DNA of 54,104 nt from CAWACC01 sp964390695 (GTDB lineage: Bacteria > Chlamydiota > Chlamydiia > Chlamydiales > Parachlamydiaceae). Below, piece by piece: positions 42,155 through 50,692 of the stretch. The notes under the pieces were generated by a model, which worked only from the letters and a program-made list of their open reading frames with translations, did no database searches and had not been told where the DNA came from. Position 1 is the first letter of the stretch; each line of letters opens with the position of its first letter. Where the stretch lies: positions 1-54,104 of the forward strand of contig CAYMKI010000005.1 in the NCBI GenBank assembly GCA_964390695.1. Direction: 5' to 3'. The position numbers and the translations under genes were made by a program.

Positions 42155-43867
42155 CTATTGACCGGCTTGATGCTGTATAACCTCTTCAATTTTAGCTTTA
42201 ATGGCATCCAGATTGAACGAGGCGGGTTTTTGCATGGGAGGATAGTCTATGGCTGTTTTTGCCAGATTGCCGACGAGTTTCTGAACAGAAACGAAACGCC
42301 AAAACTCTCTTGCAAAAAAGTCGTTTAAGTATCCTCCGCCCATATCGTTCAAGCTCTGACCGCGTATGCTCGGAGTTCTCTCAAAAGGATCTTGGCGAAG
42401 ATTTACGATGGTTGGCATATCTGTGGTTATTTTTTCACCCGTCCATCCCCAAGGCTGCTGGAAGAATTGGAATTTAAAGTCATCTACCCGGATAGCTCCC
42501 AAGTTAGGACCTTCGAAGTAGAATACCTCGTGGCGAGAGGAGGGGCCTTTGCCCAGCAATAAGTTCATCTGGTTGTACCCGTCGAGGTGATTTTTGTATG
42601 TACTTTCTCCCAATTTGATACCCTTAAGCAATTGTTCTGAAATATCAGGATTGCCTGCTGCGGTTAGGAGGGTGGGGAACCAGTCAAGCCCTGAGAAAAT
42701 ACCATTTTCCACAGTTCCCGGTTTTACATGTCCAGGCCAGCGGATGATGCAAGGTACTCGAAAACCGCCTTCGAAGACGGTGCCTTTGGTGCCCTTAAAG
42801 GGGGTCATCCCGCCATCTGGCCATGTGAACACTTCGGCTCCGTTATCAGTGGTGAAGATGACGATAGTGTTTTCCGCTTCGCCTATATCCTCTAGATGTT
42901 TGATGAGTTGGCCTACACAATCATCCAATTGAGTCATGCCGGCTTCTTCCACATTATAATTTGTTGTGGAGTTCATCAAATTTCTATATTTTGGCGACAG
43001 GTAAGTAAAGACATGCATACGTGTAGGATTATGCCAGAGGAAGAAGGGTTTGTTGTCAGCCTTTGCCTTGTCCATGAACTTGATAGAATGTTCGACGAGG
43101 ACGTCGTCAAAGGTCTCCATATCATATTTGGCCTTTCGTCCTTCCTGCCAGTTTTGCTTATCTTTCATATCAGCAAATGGGGCTAGCGGTCCTTCGTCTA
43201 CAATCTTTTGCTTTCCAATTTTACCCCAGCGAGGTTGGATGGTGGGGTCATCAGTATTCGTTGCCCAGGAATGGATCAGATTGCGCGGGCCGGTTTTGTC
43301 TATCCAGTCTTGGGGGTAGTCAAACCAGTAGGGATCGGACATGGCGTCTAGGTGATAGAGATAACCAAAGTATTCGTCGAAGCCATGAACCGTAGGCAGG
43401 TATTTGTTCAAGTCGCCAAGGTGGTTTTTGCCAAACTGACCGGTAGTATAGCCTAATTCTTTGAGCGCTGTGGCGATCGTACAGGCTTGGGCGGGTATTC
43501 CCACATCCGCTCCGGCTTGACCTACAGTGGTGAGTCCTGTGCGGATGGGGAGTTGTCCAGTAATGAAATTAGATCTTCCTGCTGTGCAGCTGGCTTCAGC
43601 ATAGTAATCGGTAAAGCGCATGCCATCGCGGGCGAGTTTATCTAGATTGGGGGTTTTGACGGACATGATGCCTTGGTGATAGGCGCCTATATTAAACCAG
43701 CCTATGTCATCTGCCATGATCACCAGAATATTGGGCTTTTTAGAAGTATTTGGAGATGTAGAGGTAGGCTTTGCAGTGTCATTTTGGGCATATGCTATAC
43801 AGCAGTGTGTCATGATCCCAAGATACAAAGCTAAATTGGCGAATTTATATAACAAGTTTATCTGCAT
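42155..43867 (-). CDS. Exported arylsulfatase
   Basis: 570 residues with a signal peptide (LALYLGIMTHCCIAYAQ). The alkaline-phosphatase-fold start NILVIMADDIGWFNIGAY supplies two metal Asp residues. ASCTAGRSNFITG contains the Cys (about 94) that must become formylglycine; the motif is C-T-A-G-R instead of the commoner C-x-P-S-R. FTTDNGAEVFTWPDGG and FKGTKGTVFEGGFRVP are further sulfatase marks. It hydrolyses sulfate esters in the periplasm. The maturase (FGE or anSME) is not in the window. Transcribed with the HAD phosphatase downstream. Confidence 0.94.
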   Translation of the reverse strand: MQINLLYKFANLALYLGIMTHCCIAYAQNDTAKPTSTSPNTSKKPNILVIMADDIGWFNIGAYHQGIMSVKTPNLDKLARDGMRFTDYYAEASCTAGRSNFITGQLPIRTGLTTVGQAGADVGIPAQACTIATALKELGYTTGQFGKNHLGDLNKYLPTVHGFDEYFGYLYHLDAMSDPYWFDYPQDWIDKTGPRNLIHSWATNTDDPTIQPRWGKIGKQKIVDEGPLAPFADMKDKQNWQEGRKAKYDMETFDDVLVEHSIKFMDKAKADNKPFFLWHNPTRMHVFTYLSPKYRNLMNSTTNYNVEEAGMTQLDDCVGQLIKHLEDIGEAENTIVIFTTDNGAEVFTWPDGGMTPFKGTKGTVFEGGFRVPCIIRWPGHVKPGTVENGIFSGLDWFPTLLTAAGNPDISEQLLKGIKLGESTYKNHLDGYNQMNLLLGKGPSSRHEVFYFEGPNLGAIRVDDFKFQFFQQPWGWTGEKITTDMPTIVNLRQDPFERTPSIRGQSLNDMGGGYLNDFFAREFWRFVSVQKLVGNLAKTAIDYPPMQKPASFNLDAIKAKIEEVIQHQAGQ

Positions 43868-43969
43868 AGCAAATCCTTTGGTTATAATCTATAATTCCAA
43901 GAACTAAGGTATAATAGATATTATGTAAAGTAAATATTTTATATTCGCTGTGTGGTGGATCTTTGCTGT

Positions 43970-44860
43970 TTAATACATAGATGTATTTGGAAAAAATTTT
44001 GCAGTGATGAAGTCGATGAAACAACGGGATTTGGAAGGCATAAAGCGGCGCTGTGGATAAGCCACGTAGAGGGGGATTTCCTGGTGGGTGTAATCCCTGA
44101 ATACTTCTTGTAAGTTACCCTGCTTTAAATAGGTATTAACCACGTAATGATGAAGTTTGACGATTCCTAGACCCTCCAGTGCGAAATGCAGCATGGTTTG
44201 AGCGTCATTGACACGGATATAGGGTTTTAATTTAACCACCTTGTGCGGGCCGAATTCAAGCTCGTCGTCTGGGCGTCTCATGCTGTGGGTGATATAACGG
44301 TGTTGATGAAGATCATCCGGCTTTATAGGGGTGCCATACTGATTGAGATAGTTGGGAGAGGCGCAGTAGGCGTAACGTGTGCTGGCAATTTTTTTTTGGA
44401 TGACATCTCCCGTGGCAGAGATGCTCATGCCTATCATCACGTCTATGCCTTCAGCATGCAGGTCAGGTATGCGTTCGGCAAGTTCAAGTTGCAGTTCGAT
44501 TTGAGGGTAAAGGGACAAAAATTCGCTGATACAGGGGGTGATATAGGTAGAGGCAAAATGACGTCCGCTTACGACTTTTAATTGTCCATGCGGCATGGCT
44601 TTGACTTGCGATACCAAAGCAGAGGCCGCTTCGACTTCTTCAAAGATTCTGCGGCATTGCTGGTAATAATGGTTGCCAATTTCTGTGAGTGCGATGCGGC
44701 GCGTGGAGCGGTGCAGCAGCTGCACACCCAGTTCCTGCTCCAGTCTGGTGAGCTGTTTGCTGATGGCCGCAGGTGAAATCCCCAGTTGACGAGCGGCGGC
44801 AGCTAAGCTACCTAGCTCGGAAGTAAGCACAAAGGTCTGCAATTGGGCCAGATCGGGCAT
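43970..44860 (-). CDS. LysR-family transcriptional regulator
   Basis: 296 residues, standard length. The N-terminal winged helix has LAQLQTFVLTSELGSLAAAARQLGISPAAISKQLTRLEQELG; the rest is a periplasmic-binding-like effector domain. The closing HYVVNTYLKQGNLQEVFRDY is typical of the group that regulates nearby efflux or oxidoreductase genes. It lies 102 bases from the sulfatase promoter side and 109 bases downstream of the GNAT gene, all leftward, so its target is not obvious. Confidence 0.94.
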   Translation of the reverse strand: MPDLAQLQTFVLTSELGSLAAAARQLGISPAAISKQLTRLEQELGVQLLHRSTRRIALTEIGNHYYQQCRRIFEEVEAASALVSQVKAMPHGQLKVVSGRHFASTYITPCISEFLSLYPQIELQLELAERIPDLHAEGIDVMIGMSISATGDVIQKKIASTRYAYCASPNYLNQYGTPIKPDDLHQHRYITHSMRRPDDELEFGPHKVVKLKPYIRVNDAQTMLHFALEGLGIVKLHHYVVNTYLKQGNLQEVFRDYTHQEIPLYVAYPQRRFMPSKSRCFIDFITAKFFPNTSMY

Positions 44861-44969
44861 TGTGAATAGGGGGTTAATAGTGATTATCTTTTAGATGTAT
44901 TCTAAATCAGTGTTCATTAGAGTGCCATCAAAATTTTAAAAGTAGATCCATTATGCAACCGGTCTAATA

Positions 44970-45803
44970 TTAACCGATTTCGAGAGTGGTGACTCCGAAA
45001 ATAGAGGGGAGATGTTGTTGTGGGGGAGAGCCTTTGTACATGCGTGCCGTTTCGCTGAGGCGTTTCAGTCCATGATGAGCGGCGAGGTTGAGGGCTTGAG
45101 GATTTTTTTCTACGATATCCAAGAAAATGTCGTGGCCTTCAATAGCAGCCATCAAGGCTGAGTATAGTTGATGGGCGACCGTCTCAGAACTGGCAAATAG
45201 GGGGCCTATTTTGTATCCTTGAGTACATTTTCTAATTAAGCCGTATCCGACAAGTTGTCCTTTTTCGATTTTGGCTAGGGCATAGCTATTGGGTAAGGTG
45301 ATCCAATGTTGTAGAAAAATGGCGCGATTAAACCCTATGATCTTGGAGTCGTAGTCGGCGAGCATATCAAAAGGAACTGCATTTAAGGGAAGGAGTGAGG
45401 GATCGGCTTTGCCTTTGGCTTTTCCTCCAAAGCGGATATTGTTATAGTAGAATTCAAAACCGGATTTGCGGTAATTATTTTGCTGTGCCACCACGCCATC
45501 AAGGCCAATGGCTCGTTTGCCCAAATAGTGGATGGCATGATTCCAAAGTTTGATCCCGTAACCTTTATGGCGATATTTTGGGGCTACGACATAAAACCCC
45601 ATGAAGCCATATTTGTCATTGTAGGCTACGGCTGAGATACAGCCTATGGGGGTGTCAGCTATTTTTTCTATAAAAAAGCCATTGGGATCGCTGAAGTAGA
45701 AGGGAATAGCATCATGCAGTCCGGGATTCCACCCCTCGCTTCGAGCGCTATCGAGGAGATACTGCATATCGCCTAAACAAGCTTGGATAAGTGTTGCATT
45801 CAT
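44970..45803 (-). CDS. GNAT acetyltransferase with two GNAT-like domains (YitH type)
   Basis: 277 residues. The first half is a complete GNAT domain with the acetyl-CoA loop VVAPKYRHKGYGIKLWNHAI. The second half (from about residue 150, YALAKIEKGQLVGYGLIRKC, then FASSETVAHQLYSALMAAI) resembles the second domain of YitH-type enzymes. The substrate is unknown. ATG 45803 has only a distant AGGA, so start confidence is moderate. Confidence 0.88.
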   Translation of the reverse strand: MNATLIQACLGDMQYLLDSARSEGWNPGLHDAIPFYFSDPNGFFIEKIADTPIGCISAVAYNDKYGFMGFYVVAPKYRHKGYGIKLWNHAIHYLGKRAIGLDGVVAQQNNYRKSGFEFYYNNIRFGGKAKGKADPSLLPLNAVPFDMLADYDSKIIGFNRAIFLQHWITLPNSYALAKIEKGQLVGYGLIRKCTQGYKIGPLFASSETVAHQLYSALMAAIEGHDIFLDIVEKNPQALNLAAHHGLKRLSETARMYKGSPPQQHLPSIFGVTTLEIG

Positions 45804-46067
45804 ATTTTAATCTATACATATCCTAAAGGTAAAAGTCAATTCATCACCTTAACCCTGGGGCTCGAGAAGTTTCTTTGAGGAAACTGCTGAATGGTCTTGG
45901 GTCAGCACTATAATGTGTTCGTTATTATTAACAAATGGTTAATAAATGTTAACTCATACGTTTATTCTAAATAAATATTCATTAATATATCATAGTTTTA
46001 CACAACGCATCTATCCCTTTTGTGTAAGGTGAGTTAATTAAGTACCTAATCTTTATGAGGTAAAGTC
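45804..46067. repeat. Divergent intergenic region with repeat of the 274-311 type
   Basis: ATCTATCCCTTTTGTGTAAG...GTGAGTTAA at 46009-46037 matches 281-311 with a few changes. The AT-rich 45930-46000 stretch has several TTAATAAAT-like pieces and should contain the promoters of the divergent GNAT and MFS genes. Confidence 0.5.
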
Positions 46068-47279
46068 ATGAAAGCTGCTTCTGCAGGTAAAATTTCCGTG
46101 GGACTGCTGATAGCCTTGGTAGGCTTTCCGCAAATCAGTGAGACGATCTATACACCGGCTTTGCCTAGTATATCTCGTGGGTTGATGGCGGAAGCTTATT
46201 GGGTCGAGGCCACTTTGGCTATCTATTTTCTAGGATTTGCCCTTGGGGTTCTTTGCTGGGGAGTGATTTCAGACTATCTAGGGCGTAGGACTGTCATGCT
46301 GATGGGGATAGGGGTGTATGGTCTTGCCACTTTGAGTTGTGCCAAAGTAGGCAGCGTGGAGGCACTCCTGGCGTGGAGGTTTTTTCAAGCCTTTGGAGCA
46401 AGTGTGGGCTCGGTCATTACACAGACGATTCTGCGCGATGCCTATGCGCCTGCGGAGCGGACGAAATTGTTTTCAGTGATCTCTGCGGCATTGGCCTTTT
46501 CTCCTGCTTTGGGACCTGTTCTTGGCGGGGTGATTAGCGAATATATGGGATGGCGGGCCAATTTTTGGGTGCTCGTGGTGTTGGCATTGGTTTTGGGGGT
46601 GTGGACCTTTTGTGCATTGCGAGAGACTCGCCCTAGTCATCTGAAGCATTTGTCTACAGGTTTCTTGCGTGAGTTGTTTGGGGCTATGTCCACATCGCGA
46701 GCCTTGTGGGGTCATGTTTTGTTGATAGCAGGGGCCAATGGGATTCTATTTGGATTCTATCAAGAAGCTCCCTTTATCTTTATCGAACAATTCGGAGTAT
46801 CACCCAAAGTATATGGTTGCATGGGGTTACTGATCGCTGCGGCTACGATTTTGGCCGCGCGTGTTTCCTATCGCTGCAGCGAACGTTTTTCGCCTCGTGC
46901 TCTGATTTTATGGGGGGCGGCTTGCGTATGTACCGGTGGAGGCCTTTTGGATGTATGCGTTATTTTCGGAATTTACGAATTTAATATCGGAATAGGCGTC
47001 ATGATTTTAACTTTGTCTTTGGTGTTTTTTGGGGTAGGTTTGATTATTCCCAACAGCCTAAGCCATGCATTGAGGCCTTATCAACAGGCAGCCGGTACGG
47101 CAGGTTCGATATTTGGGTGTTATTATTATATCTTGATCGCCGGATTTATGTGGTTGATGAGCGCCATGCATAATGGTACGGCGCTTCCTTTGCCCATGTA
47201 CATCCTGCTATTAGGTTTGTTGTTGGTGCAAGGGGCTTATCTGATACAAGCTAAACCCGCTGTCGAGCTTAGTCGTTAA
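46068..47279 (+). CDS. MFS drug exporter, Bcr/CflA type
   Basis: 403 residues, 12 membrane helices. Opening LIALVGFPQISETIYTPALPSISRGL, motif A-like GVISDYLGRRTVMLMG and motif C-like SPALGPVLGGVISEYMGWRANF are typical of Bcr/CflA H+-driven exporters. ATG 46068 follows TATGAGGTAAAG. It may be regulated by the MarR protein encoded two genes downstream, an arrangement common for drug exporters, but the genes between have their own promoter. Confidence 0.93.
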   Translation: MKAASAGKISVGLLIALVGFPQISETIYTPALPSISRGLMAEAYWVEATLAIYFLGFALGVLCWGVISDYLGRRTVMLMGIGVYGLATLSCAKVGSVEALLAWRFFQAFGASVGSVITQTILRDAYAPAERTKLFSVISAALAFSPALGPVLGGVISEYMGWRANFWVLVVLALVLGVWTFCALRETRPSHLKHLSTGFLRELFGAMSTSRALWGHVLLIAGANGILFGFYQEAPFIFIEQFGVSPKVYGCMGLLIAAATILAARVSYRCSERFSPRALILWGAACVCTGGGLLDVCVIFGIYEFNIGIGVMILTLSLVFFGVGLIIPNSLSHALRPYQQAAGTAGSIFGCYYYILIAGFMWLMSAMHNGTALPLPMYILLLGLLLVQGAYLIQAKPAVELSR

Positions 47280-47301
47280 CTGGTTTTGATCTTATATTTG
47301 C

Positions 47302-47345
47302 TTGACAATATATATGTATGCATGCATATAATATATATACATATA
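47302..47345 (+). promoter_or_regulatory. Promoter/operator upstream of the SRPBCC-MarR unit
   Basis: A consensus -35, TTGACA (47302-47307), precedes TATAAT (47327-47332) with a long 19-base spacer, or CATATA (47325) at 17. TATATGTAT (47311-47319) and ATACATATA (47337-47345) form an inverted repeat flanking the -10. A second, tighter near-palindrome TATATGTATGCATGCATATA is centred on ATGCAT. Both suit binding of the dimeric MarR protein encoded downstream. Confidence 0.65.
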
Positions 47346-47362
47346 AACAAACAGAGGTATCT

Positions 47363-47791
47363 ATGTTCATCATTAAACATACCATCGAAACCAAAGCCAC
47401 ACCGCAGGATATTTGGGAAATTTGGAAAGATGTTCCGAATTGGAATACTTGGGATCACGGCATTGAGTTCAGTACCCTAAACGGTCCTTTTCAATCGGGA
47501 ACTACCGGCACCTTAAAGCCCAAAGGTGGGCCTCTTGTACATACTCAGCTGACGCGGGTAGAGCCTTTTAAAATGTTTATCGACGAGTCTCGCTTACCCT
47601 TGGGGCGAATCCTGGTTGCGCACTACTTAACAGAGGCCAATGGATCTACGCAAGTTACACATCATATCGAAATGAAAGGTCCGCTGGCCTGGTTTTATGC
47701 GATTGTGATAGGTCGTACCATGAAGCAGAATCTTCCGCAGGAAATGAAAGCGATGGTTCAAAAAGCTGAAGCGCGCGCGCGGGCAGGGTGA
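47363..47791 (+). CDS. SRPBCC-fold protein (START/polyketide-cyclase type)
   Basis: 142 residues from ATG 47363; the upstream in-frame ATG 47318 lies in the promoter. MFIIKHTIETKATPQDIWEIWKD and VPNWNTWDHGIEF open the helix-grip fold typical of SRPBCC proteins that bind hydrophobic ligands. Catalytic function cannot be assigned. It overlaps or abuts the MarR gene (GTGA), so they form one transcript, and the ligand it binds or removes may be the MarR inducer. Confidence 0.85.
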   Translation: MFIIKHTIETKATPQDIWEIWKDVPNWNTWDHGIEFSTLNGPFQSGTTGTLKPKGGPLVHTQLTRVEPFKMFIDESRLPLGRILVAHYLTEANGSTQVTHHIEMKGPLAWFYAIVIGRTMKQNLPQEMKAMVQKAEARARAG

Positions 47792-47793
47792 AG

Positions 47794-48255
47794 ATGAAGG
47801 AGATCTCTTGGAATACAGTCAGTGAGTTTCATGGCCCTGAGGATAGTCCCGGTTTTTTGTTATGGCAGGTGAGCATCCGCTGGCGCCGCTTGGTTGAAGC
47901 CGCTTTGGCTACTTTGGATTTGACTCACGTGCAATTCGTACTTTTAGCTAGTGTAGGGTGGTTGACACGAGATAAATCTCAGGTGACACAAATTGAAATA
48001 GCCAGGCATTGTGGCACTGATATTACTATGACCTCTCAAGTGTTGCGATCATTGGAGAGAAAAGGCCTAATCGAGAGGGTTCAACATGAAGGCAACCAGC
48101 GCGCAAAATTTCCTCATTTGACTCAGAGTGGAAGAGAGCTTGTCAAGCAAGCTATCCCCTTGGTAGAAAGTGTGGACCATAGCTTTTTCGAATCTTTAGG
48201 CGATGATTTGAAAGTCTTTAAGATGTTGATGCATAAACAGCTGCAGAAAAATTAA
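47794..48255 (+). CDS. MarR-family transcriptional regulator
   Basis: 153 residues from ATG 47794 (AGGG 5 bases upstream); a GTG at 47788 overlapping the previous stop is an alternative. The winged helix is VTQIEIARHCGTDITMTSQVLRSLERKGLIERVQHEGNQRA, with the family's recognition helix and basic wing. Such proteins are dimeric repressors released by phenolic or oxidant ligands. The palindromic region at 47302-47345 is its likely operator. Confidence 0.9.
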   Translation: MKEISWNTVSEFHGPEDSPGFLLWQVSIRWRRLVEAALATLDLTHVQFVLLASVGWLTRDKSQVTQIEIARHCGTDITMTSQVLRSLERKGLIERVQHEGNQRAKFPHLTQSGRELVKQAIPLVESVDHSFFESLGDDLKVFKMLMHKQLQKN

Positions 48256-48432
48256 AATTGAGTGCTAGTATGCAAACGTCTCCTTTAGATCGTTGTGCTT
48301 CTATGAAGCCTCCTGATGTGGGTGTAAAGCAATTATATAAAATGTACACCCATATGTGATCCAGGAAGCTGTAGAAGCGATCCAAGAAGCCTGCATTCTA
48401 TTTTCGAATGTTTTGAAGATAAAAAATGGGTT
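48256..48432. other. Intergenic stretch with possible gene remnant
   Basis: A 29-codon frame (48270-48359, MQTSPLDRCASMKPPDVGVK...) and, shifted by one base, a frame reading IQEAVEAIQEACILFSNVLK up to the end of the ankyrin gene could be pieces of one broken small gene. No ribosome site. I see no other feature. Confidence 0.3.
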
Positions 48433-50130
48433 TTAAATCTTATTCCATAGTTGTATAATTATCTCTACTGTCAAACCTGATCTTTTCATCATATCTTCAA
48501 GAGCCAATTTCCAGCCGGGTTCGTTTGTGTTGTCTTGCCTTGCATAAGACAATAACATAAGAAGAATGTCCTCTGGGCTCAAGTAATCAAAGGGAGTTTT
48601 GCCTTCGGCATCCACCGTTTCTAGAAAGGTTTTGGCGTGGTGGGGATAGGATTCAAAGAGAATCCGTATAAACGCCATATTATGGTGCATGCATGCCACG
48701 TGTAAGGGAAGTCTTTGATGGTTGTCTTGGATCAAGGGATTTAATTTATTTTTATTTAAGATAATATTTTTCCATCCGTCTTTGTCATTTCCGGCGCAGA
48801 GGTGCAAAGGAGTTTGCCCTTGGTGGTTCTGAATGTTGAATGCGATATTATGTTTTTTCGATTCCAATTCAAAACTACCCTTATTTAAAGAGTATGAAAG
48901 ATGAATGACGGTTTCGCCCTTGCTGTCTTGTTGGTTCACAAAGCCTATTTTAATAAAATCATGCAGTATTTGCGGGTTAGTACAGTCAGATTCCTGTTTC
49001 AGTAGCTCTTCGCGGATGATGCTGACATAGTCATCCCATTTGTGGATGAGAATAGCTTTATGTTCTTTGAGGGCGTTTAAAAAGCGGCTGTATTCGAAAG
49101 AACGGTAGACGCGATGAACAAGAAAATGGGTCAGCTTTTGAAAGATTTCCGGGTGTGCGGCGACAAGATGCGCCTGCTCGGTCAGTGCATTTAAAAAATG
49201 CGCATGCGGCACAAAGGAATAAGAGGCTTGATACGTCGAAAAATCATTCTCAAGCTCTTCAAGAGAAGTGTTGCGGAGATGAGCAAAGGCATCTTGAAAT
49301 TGGAGCGGATTAGCCGTCATGGTAATTTTTGGAGGGTTTGTATTGTCTAATGCTTCCTCTATGGGCAAATCGAAACGGCTGCTGATAGTTAACTGTGTCC
49401 CTAGGGGTGTTTTTTCACCTAATTGTTTCATTAGGGAGTGGGAAATGAGGATGGCTGATCCTGAGTAGGAGCTGCAATTATTATTAGTGTAGGCATCGAC
49501 TTCAAGGACCTTGCCTTGGCACTGGATTCTCACTATCCCTAAAGCCTCGGGTGCGTTTTTTTTTAATTCAGTATATTTGTCAATGCCGCATAAGGGATAT
49601 AGGTGTTTTTCTAAACGCAGATATTTTTTTTGCATGTGAGTGAAATAGATTTCAGGCCTTCCTTCTACGGTGTCTTTACAGTAAGACACTAATGTGCCGA
49701 TGGCCCCGTAGGAACGGTGAACCCAGTCTTGACCGAAATGGTTGTCTGTATTGTTTTTGCATGCCCACTTCACCGCTCCTATATCATCCAGCTTACGTTC
49801 AATTTCGATAGGACTGCCAGCTTTTATGTTTAGGGTATCTGCCACTAGCTTGGTGATGATAATTTCTTCAGGATGGGTAGTGCAATAGGGACCATAGGCA
49901 TTATAGATGTCGACCTGCATGGTGGCTTGTGTGTGTGGATTTTTAAGAGAGAAGGTCCCAAAGGAGGAGTTTAAATTATTCGTTTGCATGGCGGAGAGCC
50001 CTATAAATGCCCCTTCTACTGTGTCTGAAATCGCGTTGACGCGGCTTAGCACTTTGGTACTTTCAAGGGTGCCTAAAGCGCCCCAATTTTTGCCGAATAC
50101 CTTCTCACTGCCTATTTTCACTGGATCCAT
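48433..50130 (-). CDS. Ankyrin-repeat protein with duplicated N-terminal module, unknown function
   Basis: 565 residues; ATG 50130 has AGGAG upstream. The N-terminal half carries two related segments: FGKNWGALGTLESTK...DTVEG (about 12-39) and FGQDWVHRSYGAIGTLVS...DTVEG (about 125-160), each followed by a beta-rich stretch (MQVDIYNAY, LEVDAYTNNN). So the module is duplicated. The C-terminal part has about three ankyrin units (GETVIHLSYSLNKG, GQTPLHLCAGND, RLPLHVACMHHN, GKTPFDYL). Ankyrin proteins in amoeba symbionts are commonly secreted effectors. No secretion signal or enzymatic motif is visible. Confidence 0.8.
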   Translation of the reverse strand: MDPVKIGSEKVFGKNWGALGTLESTKVLSRVNAISDTVEGAFIGLSAMQTNNLNSSFGTFSLKNPHTQATMQVDIYNAYGPYCTTHPEEIIITKLVADTLNIKAGSPIEIERKLDDIGAVKWACKNNTDNHFGQDWVHRSYGAIGTLVSYCKDTVEGRPEIYFTHMQKKYLRLEKHLYPLCGIDKYTELKKNAPEALGIVRIQCQGKVLEVDAYTNNNCSSYSGSAILISHSLMKQLGEKTPLGTQLTISSRFDLPIEEALDNTNPPKITMTANPLQFQDAFAHLRNTSLEELENDFSTYQASYSFVPHAHFLNALTEQAHLVAAHPEIFQKLTHFLVHRVYRSFEYSRFLNALKEHKAILIHKWDDYVSIIREELLKQESDCTNPQILHDFIKIGFVNQQDSKGETVIHLSYSLNKGSFELESKKHNIAFNIQNHQGQTPLHLCAGNDKDGWKNIILNKNKLNPLIQDNHQRLPLHVACMHHNMAFIRILFESYPHHAKTFLETVDAEGKTPFDYLSPEDILLMLLSYARQDNTNEPGWKLALEDMMKRSGLTVEIIIQLWNKI

Positions 50131-50191
50131 GTATATCTCCTGAGGTTTATGGGTAAAAGACAGTGATGATATAGCTTTGAATGAATAGAAA

Positions 50192-50203
50192 GCAAGAGGT
50201 CTC
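50192..50203 (-). repeat. Solitary terminus of the 40179-type element
   Basis: GCAAGAGGTCTC is the exact reverse complement of the first 12 bases (GAGACCTCTTGC) of the 40179 element. No second arm is found nearby. Confidence 0.55.
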
Positions 50204-50353
50204 AGTTAAGTCTATTCTTATGTAGCTTTTTTGTGGCAGCCTTACAGGCTGCAAATAATATCTAAATCGCACCCAGGGCGATGCCCTGGGCTAAAACGTA
50301 TCAGGCCTGCAGCCTGATAGATACACCTCATCGTACCCAGGCAATGCCCTGGT
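50204..50353. repeat. Cluster of short GC-rich hairpins
   Basis: Four palindromes in 120 bases: GCAGCC-TTACA-GGCTGC (50236-50252), CCCAGGGC-GAT-GCCCTGGG (50272-50290), ATCAGGC-CTGCA-GCCTGAT (about 50300-50318) and CCAGG-CAATG-CCCTGG (about 50337). They read like tandem REP-type units. No gene. Confidence 0.7.
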
Positions 50354-50526
50354 CATTACCTATTTTATTAGAAAATTAATTGTATGATATCCTGATTGCT
50401 TCAAGTTCAACGCAGAGGGCACGGAGGCGCAGAGTCGCGGAGTAAAGGCTTAAGAAGCAACAACTTAAAATTGCGCGCGAAGCGCACAATTTTAGCGCTG
50501 TCATTCAAACCCGTCGGGTTTGAATG
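50354..50526 (+). repeat. Dispersed repeat, copy E, with terminal hairpin
   Basis: 50354-50504 is the near-identical inverted partner of 1-136 (differences: a few substitutions and about 14 additional bases in the GGCGCAGAGTCGCGGAG part). CATTCAAACCCG (50502-50513) and CGGGTTTGAATG (50515-50526) extend it with a strong hairpin. No ORF. The remaining 50527-50692 has no gene. Confidence 0.85.
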
Positions 50527-50692
50527 AACCCTCTAAAATAATAATTCACAAGGTCCTGAATAAGGCGAAAAACGGTAGCTCAGGGAAAGACCGCCTCGAA
50601 AGGTCAACGGGGGCCCAGGTTAAAAGATGATTTAGCGAAAAGTGCTGGATACACCTGGGGCATATAATGGCGATGCTTGTCCAAAATTCGCG

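Noticed and set aside
50231..50345. Possible small CRISPR-like array
   Set aside because: The palindromes differ in sequence and spacing, there are no constant direct repeats with unique spacers and no cas genes; they are REP-type hairpins.
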